From an uncultured Sphaerochaeta sp. (GTDB taxonomy: Bacteria; Spirochaetota; Spirochaetia; Sphaerochaetales; Sphaerochaetaceae), in contig NZ_OY781873.1 in assembly GCF_963677075.1 (NCBI RefSeq), forward strand, positions 1,302,001 to 1,366,000: DNA of 64,000 bases. Direction: 5' to 3'. Made by a program: the position numbers and the translations under genes. The notes beneath the pieces are model-generated. The model was not told the origin of the DNA. It saw nothing but the letters and a program-made list of their open reading frames with translations, and searched no databases. Positions 27,101-35,868 of the stretch are shown here, one piece after another (position 1 is the first letter of the stretch; every line of letters starts with the position of its first letter).

Positions 27101-30100
27101 CTATTACCTTGTCTACACCAGCGAGGAAAGAAACGGAGGTGCCTACTACTGTTTCCATGGATTTGACAGGTTGCAGGAGATCGAGTTGGAAATCACTCTG
27201 TATTTCAACCGATATTTGTTCGGTTTTAATATTTCCCAGCACATCCTCGGCACTGACACTGATGGTATGTTTTCCTGGTTCCAATTTTCCAAGATTCACC
27301 GTTGTGTAATTGCTGTTTGGTACGACTCGGTTGTCTATACGCCATGTCAGACGGTTGATCTTACCCGTCAGTACTTCTGTACGAGCTATCACATTGACAT
27401 CAGGCGATATTCTCTGTGCATCAGTAGGAGAGATGATAGCCAGTTCGAGGGGTTTGTACACGTTGATCGGTTTATATGCTACGCCTCCACGATCGAAAAC
27501 ATCAGAGGAATATATCTTAAGCATATGGTTCCCTTCGATGAGAGACGATAGGGTAAACATTCGATTAACAGGATTCCCATAATTCCGTCTGTTATATGTA
27601 TCATCAATATAAAGTGTTAATTGGTTCAGTAAATCCCTTGGATCCTCTCTGCTCGTATTTGCACGAACAACAAAGCTTTGGCCTTCGAGAACCTCATCAG
27701 GTGCATCAATCGAAAGGACGCGTTGTGTTTCCACAATTTGGATATCACGGCGTGTCTCATTGCTATTCATAGATGGACGATAGTCTTTCAACGTGCCTTC
27801 AGGTAGACGTACTTGACTTGCATATCCTTGCAATTCAATGGTATGCATTCCTATCGGTAAGGAGATTGAGTTGCTCGAAGAAGGACTCCCGTCGATAATC
27901 CACTCGACTCTATCAATGTCGCGAAAACTATAGGAGAGGTAGAGTTTTGATCCAAGAGGGTAGAAATTCTCATAGCCTCCCTTAGGGGTATTCATCGCAT
28001 AGAACGGGTTGATGATTCTGAGATTAAATGTCTTGTCCAAGGTAATACCATTACGTTTACCCCGTGCAATGAGTGTCAAGTTTTTCTGGGTTGTTGAAGG
28101 CCGTAAGGTATATTCAGGACCGCTTCCTACCTCTTTGCCATTCAAAATCCAAGTAAATGTTTCATCGGCCTTCCCATGTGCCGTGAGACGGTAATCAAGG
28201 CCTGCAATGATTCGATCGTTATTCTTAATGATATCCACCTCAAATTCTGGAGGTGTTTTATCTTTTGCGATGGAGAATGAGATGGTATGGGGTGGTGTCC
28301 TTTGCAGTTCGGTCTTATCGCTTACGTTATAAAGTCCTTCGATCGATAAAGAATATTCGCCGCTTTCCAAGGCAACCCAATTGAACGTATTGGGGATTGC
28401 CTCCCCGTTTAAAGTCAAGGCATATGATTTGATATCTTGTTGTTGGATTATAGGTTGCTCTATTTGTTTAAGCGAAACCTCCTCGCCATCCTTGGGGAAA
28501 GCTATGGATACCTGTGGGTCAAAAAGACTTACAGTCCATTCATGGCTGTCGGTTCTACCATACTTATCAGAAATAATTGCCTGGACTGTATACACACCTT
28601 TTCCATAATTCTGTAGTTGTAATGTCTCTCCCGCAATCTGGCGAATGGGTATTCCCTTCTGGTCATATATATTCCATTTAGTAATATCCATCTCATAACC
28701 GTCAGAGGTGGTAAGAGAAAATTGTACCGGGGTATGTATCGTTTGACGTACCACATCTTCTGTTGGGGCATATGAAGTAATCTTGGGTGGCTCGTCACTG
28801 TAGATGGTTACCTTCACTTCTTCAGATACACCTTCATATACCTTGTAGTTGCCGTTCTCATCTGCTGCACCTATACTCCATCCTGCCTGTATGGTGTGTT
28901 CTCCAACTTGGGGGATGTTCTTGTTCCAATAATTGAGTTTTTCTCCATCGATAATCCAGAATAAGCTTGCATTTTCTGTAGTGCTTGCAACGATAGGGAT
29001 ATATCCAGAGGAAGGAATGTCTAGATTTGCTGGAGGGTTGATAAAGACGGTAGGATCAATTTTACGTACCGATGTTGATACTGTCTTTTCCATGTTATCT
29101 TGGTTCTTTGCTGTGTATCTAATGGTTAAAATTGAAGGCATGTCCTTTGTAACCGTAAAAGTGTTGGAGGCAAGCCTGGTTCCATTCAATTCCCAATAAC
29201 TTTCAGTAATAGGGGATGTGCTTGATACATCAGCTTCGAGCGTGTAGGTAACTCCTCTCATGAGGCGGGTGTTATATGCTGGGAAGCGTAATTGGATTTC
29301 TGGGGGTCTTATATCGCGGACGAGGAACTGGATAGGTTCGGTATCTTTTGTATGAAGAACCTGATTTCCTGTTTTATCAACAACCGAGTAAATTGCTCTT
29401 GCAAAGACTGTATGATTACCAAGACCAAGGTTTCCAAAAATTAACCGATCTGAGAGCAGTTCCTTTCCGTCAACGAAAAATTGAATCTCTTTTGCATTTG
29501 TAGCTGAATAGGAGATTGCATGGGTTGAATCCAATGGGAAATTCTTTCCTGCATCAATATTGGTAATACGTACTTCTGGATCGATGACCAATATGCGAGC
29601 TGATGCGGTCCCTGCTTCATTATAGATGTCGGTGACTGTCTGTGTGATGATATATTCCCCCGTCTTTGAAGGGGAGAAGGTGGCTTGTGTAAGCGTTGAA
29701 CCTAAGTTTCCTGATTCTGGGCCAGTATAGCTCCATTGTATAGACTTGATCTGGTTGTCATTCTGGACTGCTGAATAGATGTCTAGCGTTGAGCCCAGGA
29801 GCATCTGGATGGAGTCTTCAACATTGAGCAGTGATACAATTGGTTCAGTTCCAATTACTGTAATCTGTTGAGGTGCGGACTCCAATTGTTTTGTGTTTCC
29901 TAGATAATCGGGGGTGCTTTCTCCCTTTGCGACTACGGAGAATACCCCGCTGGTATCACAGTTGTAAGCTACTGTTGATCCTGTGCCAATTTGTTTATCG
30001 TCAAGGTACCATGATATCGACTGATAATGTCTGCTTTTCTTAGGGTCTAGGGTGAACATCACGGTTGCTTTTTTCTTTGCATCCCTTACAGGTTCTCCTT

Positions 30101-31586
30101 GGATTGCAAGTTGAGGTTGGTGTACCGTGAGATAGATATTTTCTGAATTCTTGCTCATGTTGAGGGTATCGGTAACTGATAAATAGGCAAGTAAGCTGTT
30201 GTTTGTATATTGTTTGGTTGGGGTATAAGAGGTAGTGGTTCCTTGAAGGATATCAGCTCCAACTTTCCAGGAAGCATGTTTGAGCTCTGCTCCATCACTG
30301 AATACCGCATTGGCACTGAAAGAATATGTCAAATCAGTTAGCAGCGTAGCGTTGGTTGGAGGGTTATCAATTGAAATTGTTAGCTCTGTGTGGTCTTTTG
30401 TCTTGAATGATTGACTTGTAACAGCATCAGATGAGAAGAACGGGGTTCCGTCTCTATTGATCGGCATGACATACCAGTTGTAGGTAGTGCTTGGCCAAAG
30501 AAGATTTTTCGGCGTATAGCTGTTGGTTGAGGATATTCCCGATCTGACTTCATTGAGATAAACATGGTACTCACTTGCCCATAGGGCATAATCATCGTTG
30601 AAACTCCAGCGGAATAGGGGAAGAAGAGGTTGAGAGACATCCACTGTTGTATTGAATTTGGGTGTAGGGAATTTTACACCTGCTGTCTTGGTATCAATCT
30701 CATAGTTTGAGTCATCTTTGAATATGATATCGAAAGAATACTCTCCACCTGCTCTAAACAGTACCGTAGACAGATCATAGGTAACAATCCCGTCTTGAAG
30801 ATCAGAAGGGTAGCCTTTCAAGGCATTCATGCTCGGAGCTGTTACCTTTCTATGATCTTTCCTTATTGTGGTATTCATTCCAGGTCCGGTAATCGTCACA
30901 TGTGTTGTAGAATTATTTGAGATACTCATCTCACTGTAGTACGGAATCTGAGGAACACGAAACTTCAGTATTGGTTCACTTACCGTAGGAGTCTGAAGTA
31001 TTTCAATTGGTTCAATGTTTACTACCTTGAATGTTAGTGATTGTTTCTCAATTAGCGACCTTCCGGAAGTTGCATTCTCATCATCAATTTCATAAGCAAG
31101 GAGTGAGAGCTTGTATATTCCTTCAGGTACTTCCTGCTTTCCTTCTGTAAAGAAAGTTTTAGTCAAGGAATCCATGCTTGAGACACCGAATACATCCTTC
31201 AGGGATTGGGAAACTGAACCTCGTTTTACATTGCTGGTATATTTAAGAATATCTTTGTTGGTGAAGGTGAGCGTTTCATTTCCTGCAAAGTGCTTGACGA
31301 TTTCTGCTCTTGCCGTACTCTCCCCGGTAATGGAGTCACTGTCTATTTCCAGTTCCAGGACAAGCAGTAAATATGCTGGCTTTGGGTCATTTACAATAGT
31401 AATGGAGACCATCTCATTTGTCAGAATATCCCCCATCTTGAATTTGGCTTTTCTGGTTGTGACAATATTTTCAGGGATGGAAAGAATCCTACTACTTGAT
31501 CGCCTGACCTTTGCACCGAGTGGTGCAACCAAACCAGCCAACAGAACAAGAATCAATATTCCAACAAACAGCGCCTTACGATTCAT
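24177..31586 (-). CDS. giant secreted protein of tandem Ig/Fn3-like domains (2469 aa)
   Basis: Signal peptide about 1-26 (ALFVGILILVLLAGLVAPLG). An Fn3-like unit lies near 312-390 (EYHVYLNEVRSG, then WPSTTYNWYVMPINRDG). The rest is a chain of Ig/PKD-like beta domains whose openings share D-x-(P/S)P-x-I or P-x-F, for example RPPEIQLRFPAYNTR (about 758), PPKITSYAPTEDVVR (about 932), TPPEFEVDI (about 1111) and ASPQITYPKNGQTIL (about 1560); three of these are spaced about 175 residues apart, so probably two domains per unit. The tail (about 2370-2469) is a Gln/Glu/Pro-rich, disordered segment. No catalytic, LPxTG, S-layer or autotransporter motif seen. Likely an adhesin or envelope scaffold. Confidence 0.85.
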   Translation of the reverse strand: MNRKALFVGILILVLLAGLVAPLGAKVRRSSSRILSIPENIVTTRKAKFKMGDILTNEMVSITIVNDPKPAYLLLVLELEIDSDSITGESTARAEIVKHFAGNETLTFTNKDILKYTSNVKRGSVSQSLKDVFGVSSMDSLTKTFFTEGKQEVPEGIYKLSLLAYEIDDENATSGRSLIEKQSLTFKVVNIEPIEILQTPTVSEPILKFRVPQIPYYSEMSISNNSTTHVTITGPGMNTTIRKDHRKVTAPSMNALKGYPSDLQDGIVTYDLSTVLFRAGGEYSFDIIFKDDSNYEIDTKTAGVKFPTPKFNTTVDVSQPLLPLFRWSFNDDYALWASEYHVYLNEVRSGISSTNSYTPKNLLWPSTTYNWYVMPINRDGTPFFSSDAVTSQSFKTKDHTELTISIDNPPTNATLLTDLTYSFSANAVFSDGAELKHASWKVGADILQGTTTSYTPTKQYTNNSLLAYLSVTDTLNMSKNSENIYLTVHQPQLAIQGEPVRDAKKKATVMFTLDPKKSRHYQSISWYLDDKQIGTGSTVAYNCDTSGVFSVVAKGESTPDYLGNTKQLESAPQQITVIGTEPIVSLLNVEDSIQMLLGSTLDIYSAVQNDNQIKSIQWSYTGPESGNLGSTLTQATFSPSKTGEYIITQTVTDIYNEAGTASARILVIDPEVRITNIDAGKNFPLDSTHAISYSATNAKEIQFFVDGKELLSDRLIFGNLGLGNHTVFARAIYSVVDKTGNQVLHTKDTEPIQFLVRDIRPPEIQLRFPAYNTRLMRGVTYTLEADVSSTSPITESYWELNGTRLASNTFTVTKDMPSILTIRYTAKNQDNMEKTVSTSVRKIDPTVFINPPANLDIPSSGYIPIVASTTENASLFWIIDGEKLNYWNKNIPQVGEHTIQAGWSIGAADENGNYKVYEGVSEEVKVTIYSDEPPKITSYAPTEDVVRQTIHTPVQFSLTTSDGYEMDITKWNIYDQKGIPIRQIAGETLQLQNYGKGVYTVQAIISDKYGRTDSHEWTVSLFDPQVSIAFPKDGEEVSLKQIEQPIIQQQDIKSYALTLNGEAIPNTFNWVALESGEYSLSIEGLYNVSDKTELQRTPPHTISFSIAKDKTPPEFEVDIIKNNDRIIAGLDYRLTAHGKADETFTWILNGKEVGSGPEYTLRPSTTQKNLTLIARGKRNGITLDKTFNLRIINPFYAMNTPKGGYENFYPLGSKLYLSYSFRDIDRVEWIIDGSPSSSNSISLPIGMHTIELQGYASQVRLPEGTLKDYRPSMNSNETRRDIQIVETQRVLSIDAPDEVLEGQSFVVRANTSREDPRDLLNQLTLYIDDTYNRRNYGNPVNRMFTLSSLIEGNHMLKIYSSDVFDRGGVAYKPINVYKPLELAIISPTDAQRISPDVNVIARTEVLTGKINRLTWRIDNRVVPNSNYTTVNLGKLEPGKHTISVSAEDVLGNIKTEQISVEIQSDFQLDLLQPVKSMETVVGTSVSFLAGVDKVIGSAVNVTDAARHITWYVNNTSTNKNGISYLFDAENPGTYTIYSEYDHNEMVRTTSSRTITVRDIASPQITYPKNGQTILYADGSTILLSAKGEPGATYHWMHNNEIVAIGPEANFNPNGYEGEIQLKLVTSAFGRSKQQLLSFFLDRNTPPSLMLSVPEIQYTGDMLNWTAAASDSEDQTTDQAITFALDGLTLSGGNPRELSSKDVGAHTLVASTVDSLGATTTQLASFKVVETTLPLELLSPQEGATYYKGFEIPLLASLSQGEEGTYTWTVQYLDDPSIPKKTFQTKQAMFTSEATGSVLVGLVFTDTNGRERGRKQILLSIENEPIYLNINWPHGSIVNAGIPLNPTLQGLPDNWEEGELNWYLAGFPVEDATQMVAPSNSGTYTLSAVYHIEERSEQASVEFKVNTEPSVSITSIVDGDAYKTGTPLILSANVIDDQTYTGTVTWSMDDGTLIGEGNPLIYTSTNPGIMYINAKATDDFQLSGRDAVSIEFYDAVQAVTVAVNDGLPTYLISEDAPALPMSVSFTGGRSPQVSWQIRQGNKILEKQGLVSSFAYEELKDFQREPAIVSMILSDRTMLGEERTEILRKDIPLQLTSDATLEILDPVASTIYRVGQDVDVTLSMTGFTEPAISITINEIVRSVTWELSDDARTAKTTIPANQFGREGVYLITVSILEDGVFKESETSINLYEKPKGIYIVGAPEIFDKTVDTVQITADTSDLEGVDKIFWKSDLSTEPIGTGAMLDLGEADLQAGSRSITVEAYNGEQLLASNTITLQVLQQIEVSIEGGDELLVVRGGADVTLTAKGTDRDGTVLAPESFTWSSHLNGSIDVGNILSFANHPNLSGGEHIIAVQVVGKDGSIANALKMVQIIGLPEADEPQEQQTQVAAISNDQEPSGSQEEGGDSAAPSGQQEEEQAETDYFDLGRPIDTFLPSEIPDPFGPGAGGAPPSSMIEDEMNSFLGANAESGR

Positions 31587-31919
31587 ATCTCTCTCCCCCT
31601 ACTAAGAAAAGATGGTTTTACCTACAGCAACCGTACCTACCGGTACAAGGATGCTTAGCAGCAGTACTGGTAGTACTCATAAGGGGATAGAGACAAAAGC
31701 AAGTAGCATTACATGATCCATGAATCGTTTTCACACCCAAAATAACTGGAGTATGTCATCACTTAACATGCCCTTATGCTATTTTTTGAATGAAACTCTC
31801 GCGTTGTCAATATTTTAATAGGCTAATATGACATAAGTTTTTAAAAATGTATGTTTATTGAGTCAATCTAAGAAACGATTCTCTTATATGTCCAGATGGA
31901 TTCTGGTTTTTCTGAGGGA
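31587..31919. other. intergenic region upstream of the giant gene
   Basis: 333 bp without a gene, AT-rich at the gpsA side. On the minus strand TTGACT, a 17-bp spacer and TAAAAA lie at about 31837-31865, and TTGACA near 31806-31811; either could begin the long leader of the giant gene, but no clear -10 follows the second. Confidence 0.35.
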
Positions 31920-32888
31920 TTAGTTAAACACCGCACTCATGTAGTCGTTGAGATTCTCATGTTCATACATCATCCTATAGAGAGCCTGTACAAGGGGGAA
32001 TTCCTCTTCGACATGTCTCTCACGGGTGAGCTCTCCCATGAGCTTGACGGTTCTGCTTCCTTCTATGACCGTTGCAGAGCTCCCACTATTGTCGATCGAG
32101 AATCCTTTACCCATCAAGAGGCCAAGCGTCCTGTTCCTGGAGAGGTCATTGAGACTGGTCAGTCCTAGGTCTCCAAGACCGCAGTAGCAGAAGATGGTCT
32201 CTGTGCTGCAGCCGAATAGGCTGAGAAAACGACGCATTTCTCCAACTGCCTTTGTATAGATGAGAAAGTCGACATTCGGTGAGTTGAAACGCCCACTAAC
32301 CAGGCCGATTGCAATGGCATACATGTTCTTTAGGATACTCATGAGCTCGACTGAGCGGATATCTTCAGTGTAGTCCAGATAGAGACCGGTGTCCTTGAGT
32401 ACTTCTCTCTTGAAACGGTCATAGTCCTCTCTCTTGCCCCCAAAGGTAAAGGAAGAGGGTAGTCCATGCAGAACTTCAATTGCGAACGTTGGTCCCTTCA
32501 TGCTGGCTGTTCTGGGAAAGGGAATCTGTTCAGTGATAAATGCCCCATCATCACTCATGCCCTTTGCCAGGTTTATTACAAGACAATCTTCCTTTGTATA
32601 TGCCTTGATCTCCTCGGTAAAAGAGACAATGACCTTTGATGGGATGACAAGAAGTATGCAGTCAGCGCTGCGGAAAATCTGCTTGTCGCTTGTTGCCCTG
32701 ATACTGGTGTTCAGGAAGTGGGTAGGGAAGTACTTGGTATTCCGATGGTTTTTATTGATATCCTCTACGACGTCCTTTTCAATGGACCAGAGGATGACGG
32801 TATTGTTGGTATTCCAAGAGAGCCGTTCAGCCATGGCGGTGCCAAACACGCCGGCTCCTGCAATTACGATGGTATTGTGATAGGGCAA
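31920..32888 (-). CDS. gpsA: NAD(P)H-dependent glycerol-3-phosphate dehydrogenase
   Basis: Makes sn-glycerol-3-phosphate from dihydroxyacetone phosphate for phospholipid synthesis. The Rossmann motif GAGVFGTAMAERLS is at about 11-24, INLAKGM follows, and the family block SILKNMYAIAIGLVSG supplies the conserved catalytic lysine. The RNRTLGLLMGKG segment near the C-terminus is also characteristic. 322 aa is normal length. It overlaps the acetyltransferase gene upstream by 25 bp, and follows the alpha-galactosidase in the same run. Confidence 0.9.
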   Translation of the reverse strand: MPYHNTIVIAGAGVFGTAMAERLSWNTNNTVILWSIEKDVVEDINKNHRNTKYFPTHFLNTSIRATSDKQIFRSADCILLVIPSKVIVSFTEEIKAYTKEDCLVINLAKGMSDDGAFITEQIPFPRTASMKGPTFAIEVLHGLPSSFTFGGKREDYDRFKREVLKDTGLYLDYTEDIRSVELMSILKNMYAIAIGLVSGRFNSPNVDFLIYTKAVGEMRRFLSLFGCSTETIFCYCGLGDLGLTSLNDLSRNRTLGLLMGKGFSIDNSGSSATVIEGSRTVKLMGELTRERHVEEEFPLVQALYRMMYEHENLNDYMSAVFN

Positions 32889-33358
32889 GGTGCAACTCCT
32901 TCTTCGTGGGGCCAGATCATGGTTCGGTGTGGGATGTTTGCTTCATAGAAGATACTCTGATCTTCTGCAACGAAGCCAAGCTTCTGATAAAATCCCTCGC
33001 TCTGAATCTGGGCATGGATATAGACTGGTCCATGGGCAACGCTCAAGGCACAACGTACCAAGAGCTCTCCATAATGCAATCCACGATAGGTGGAGAGTAC
33101 CGCAATGCGTTCCAGTTTGGTTCCTTTTTCTGTCACTCGGATACGTACAGTCCCTACTGCTTCATCGCCAATGAGCAGCAGGAGATGACCACAGTCGGGA
33201 TCTTTCCCGTCAAAATCAATGGCCTCGCTTACGCCTTGTCCTCTGACGAAAACCTCATGTCGTATGTGCTTGCACATTGCAAGATAGCCCTGATTGGTAG
33301 CCAGGGAAGCACTCCCTGGTTCAAGGTATATGACAGTCTGTTCCATTCTGTCCATCAT
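32864..33358 (-). CDS. GNAT-family N-acetyltransferase (ElaA/YjcF type)
   Basis: 164 aa, single GNAT fold. VRGQGVSEAIDFDGKDPDCG near the N-terminus and LERIAVLSTYRGLHYGELLV, the acetyl-CoA pyrophosphate loop (here R-G-L-H-Y-G), match the YjcF/ElaA group; FYQKLGF is the usual C-terminal motif. The acceptor is unknown. It sits between the alpha-galactosidase (64 bp upstream) and gpsA (25-bp overlap). Confidence 0.85.
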   Translation of the reverse strand: MMDRMEQTVIYLEPGSASLATNQGYLAMCKHIRHEVFVRGQGVSEAIDFDGKDPDCGHLLLLIGDEAVGTVRIRVTEKGTKLERIAVLSTYRGLHYGELLVRCALSVAHGPVYIHAQIQSEGFYQKLGFVAEDQSIFYEANIPHRTMIWPHEEGVAPCPITIPS

Positions 33359-33422
33359 AACGGCAAGTCAGGTAATCGGGCAAGAGGTTGCAAACGTAAA
33401 GCATCGTGTTGTTGGAAGCGTC

Positions 33423-35765
33423 CTACTTAATCTTCTTGAAGATATAGATTCTGCTGCCGAAGTCACCCAAGACCCTGGTCATAGCATCATAACCGGTTCC
33501 ACCAAACTGCTGGTTCAGCTTGATACCTGCCCAGGCAACCTGCTCTCCCGTAACTCGGTAGTGCTCAACCTCACTGTCCAGTGAGACAGCTTTGCTGATG
33601 GTGTCCTGTGCGATACCTCCCTCGGTAATGGGAAGCGGGCTGACCCGGTTGAGCAAATTCCCGAACATCTTGATATCTATGCGCTGCTGGCGTGGGAATA
33701 CCTCATAGACCGCATTCAGATCAACAGCTTCCACACGTAGCTTGTCTGAGCCTGGATTTGCAGGATTGAGCTTCTGGGCGAAAAGCACCAGAAGTTCGCT
33801 TTTGTCCTGGCTTGCCACTGCCCAGATTACTTGGTTCGATATACTGTTTGCCAGTTTCACTCTGGTAAAGGTTCCATACTGCAACAGTGCGCGGTGTGCC
33901 TTGTAGAAGGCAATCTGTGCCTTGATGGCATCTTTCTGTTGCCCTTTCAGCTTAGTGACATCCAACTCATACCCAAGGACACCGAATGCTGCAACATTGA
34001 AGCGGGACTCCAGGTCCGACCTTCTCAGGGTCTGGTGATTGGGAGAGTCGCTCACATGGCTGCCCATGGTTGAGAGCGGGTAGCCGCAGCTGGTGCCTTC
34101 CTGGATATACAGACGGCTGAGTGCATCAGTATTGTCACTGGTCCAGGTTTGGGGCATGTAACAGAGCATGCCCAAATCGAAACGGTTGCCTCCACTTGCG
34201 CATGATTCAAAGAGTACATTGGGGAAAGCTGCAGTAAGCTTCTCCAACAGTTCATAGAGCCCCAGGATATAGCGGTGGAAGAATTCACCATGGTCTTTCA
34301 TCTCTCTGTTTGCACTATAGAGGTCACTGAATACACGGTTCATATCCCACTTGATATAGTTCACATTTGCAAAATGCCAAACATCAGAGAGTTGCTTGAA
34401 GAGGTAATCCCGTACATCAGGTCTAGTTAGGTCGAGAATATATTGGTTCCGTCCAACGCTTGGACGCCTTCCAGGTATGGCGATCATCCATTCGGGGTGT
34501 TTCTTATACAGCTGACTCTCAATGCTTATCATCTCCGGCTCTACCCAGAGCCCGAACATCATACCAAGCCTGTGTACTTCAAGAGAGAGGTTTTCCAACC
34601 CTGAAGGGAGTTTCTTTGGGTTCACGGTCCAATCTCCAAGACTGGTGGTATCATCATTACGTAAACCGAACCAGCCATCATCAAGGACGAACAGCTCAAT
34701 ACCGAGGTTAGCGCTCTCCTTCGCCAGATTGATAAGCTTGTCCTCAGTGAATTTGAAGTAGGTCGCTTCCCAATTGTTGATCAGGACTGGTCTCTCTCGG
34801 AACTTCCAAGGACCACGGATGATGTGGTTGTTGATGAAGTGGTGAAAGTTCTGGCTTGCCCCGTTGAGTGCATCAGGGGAGTAGGTCATTACCGCCTCAG
34901 GGGATTGGAAACGGTCTTGCGGAGCAAGGTTCCAGCTGAAGGTTGCCGGATTGATACCCGTCAAAACCCTGACCTTGCCGTAGGGGGATGTTTCCACGAG
35001 CTCCCGATGGTTGGAGCTGTAGATGAGGTTCATTCCGATGGTCTCCCCGTTCTCCTTGGTGAGGAATATGCAGGGGTTGTGATCAGCGCTGCTGACGCCA
35101 CTTTTGCTGTCGTTAATCATGATTCCAGGAGCAAGTGGGCGTTCATGCATGTATCGCTCCCTCGACCATGCCCCGTCAAAGGTAACCAGCTTCCAATCAT
35201 CGGTATCAAGATCGAGCTGTGCTGATGCAAGATTCTTGATCGTAACTTCCTCGTTGCTGTCATTGTACAGGGTGGCACGCCTTGTGATGACGTTGCTATC
35301 CTCGAAGACCGTGTAGGTGAGGGCCAGACGTAGGGGAAGACAGGCTTCCTTCAGCATAACTTCCAAGGTGGTACAGGTAGCCTTGTCCCCATAGGACTCG
35401 GGCAGGCCACTGAATGTTCTTGGCTTTCCAGGAAGGATTCTGTAGCTCTTCACGATAAAATCGAGCGTATGCATACCACGTGAATAGGAAATATCGATGG
35501 AACTCTCTCGATAATCACCTTTGCCCATGGTAGAGTATTCCATACAGAGGTTGTTGAAGAAGAGGGTTGGGTGGTCACTGTCATAGGCAGTGCCTGTGCC
35601 GATGCTGATACTCCTTTTCTCTGCCAACGCATCAATGCTGATGGTATCTTTGCTGAGGTATCTGCCATAATAGAGGTGTTCAAGGTGTCCTGTTTCGGTT
35701 ATGGCGAACAGGTAGGTGGTTTTCTTCGTTGATAGATTGAACAGTCGGTCCTTCTTGGAAATCAT
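33423..35765 (-). CDS. alpha-galactosidase, GH36
   Basis: Releases terminal alpha-galactose from oligosaccharides such as raffinose and melibiose. 780 aa, normal for bacterial GH36. YIKWDMNRVFSD holds the nucleophile aspartate, and SDNTDALSRL the acid/base aspartate, preceded by the substrate loop FESCASGGNRFDLGML. An N-terminal beta-sandwich (about 1-300), the central barrel (LFVLDDGWFGLRNDD, the WFG loop) and a C-terminal beta domain are all present. No signal peptide, so it acts in the cytoplasm. First gene of the minus-strand run; AAGGAG precedes the start. Confidence 0.93.
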   Translation of the reverse strand: MISKKDRLFNLSTKKTTYLFAITETGHLEHLYYGRYLSKDTISIDALAEKRSISIGTGTAYDSDHPTLFFNNLCMEYSTMGKGDYRESSIDISYSRGMHTLDFIVKSYRILPGKPRTFSGLPESYGDKATCTTLEVMLKEACLPLRLALTYTVFEDSNVITRRATLYNDSNEEVTIKNLASAQLDLDTDDWKLVTFDGAWSRERYMHERPLAPGIMINDSKSGVSSADHNPCIFLTKENGETIGMNLIYSSNHRELVETSPYGKVRVLTGINPATFSWNLAPQDRFQSPEAVMTYSPDALNGASQNFHHFINNHIIRGPWKFRERPVLINNWEATYFKFTEDKLINLAKESANLGIELFVLDDGWFGLRNDDTTSLGDWTVNPKKLPSGLENLSLEVHRLGMMFGLWVEPEMISIESQLYKKHPEWMIAIPGRRPSVGRNQYILDLTRPDVRDYLFKQLSDVWHFANVNYIKWDMNRVFSDLYSANREMKDHGEFFHRYILGLYELLEKLTAAFPNVLFESCASGGNRFDLGMLCYMPQTWTSDNTDALSRLYIQEGTSCGYPLSTMGSHVSDSPNHQTLRRSDLESRFNVAAFGVLGYELDVTKLKGQQKDAIKAQIAFYKAHRALLQYGTFTRVKLANSISNQVIWAVASQDKSELLVLFAQKLNPANPGSDKLRVEAVDLNAVYEVFPRQQRIDIKMFGNLLNRVSPLPITEGGIAQDTISKAVSLDSEVEHYRVTGEQVAWAGIKLNQQFGGTGYDAMTRVLGDFGSRIYIFKKIK

Positions 35766-35784
35766 GGAACAGCACTCCTTGAAC

Positions 35785-35813
35785 TTGGAAACAGTCTATG
35801 CTACCAGTATACT
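35785..35813 (+). promoter_or_regulatory. divergent promoter region, plus-strand promoter
   Basis: TTGGAA (35785-35790), 17-bp spacer, TATACT (35808-35813). The -10 lies in the palindrome CAGTATACTG, so a minus-strand TATACT for the alpha-galactosidase occupies the same bases (with GTTAAA 16 bp away). The two genes may compete for or share this control point. Confidence 0.55.
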
Positions 35814-35868
35814 GTCATTAGGCTGTTTTTAACACCATGTTGTGTCGCTTTTAAGAGGAGAAGTGGGA

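Noticed and set aside
35842..35868. GTG at 35842 as start of the unknown gene
   Set aside because: No ribosome site precedes it, while ATG 35869 has AGAGGAG at the right distance.
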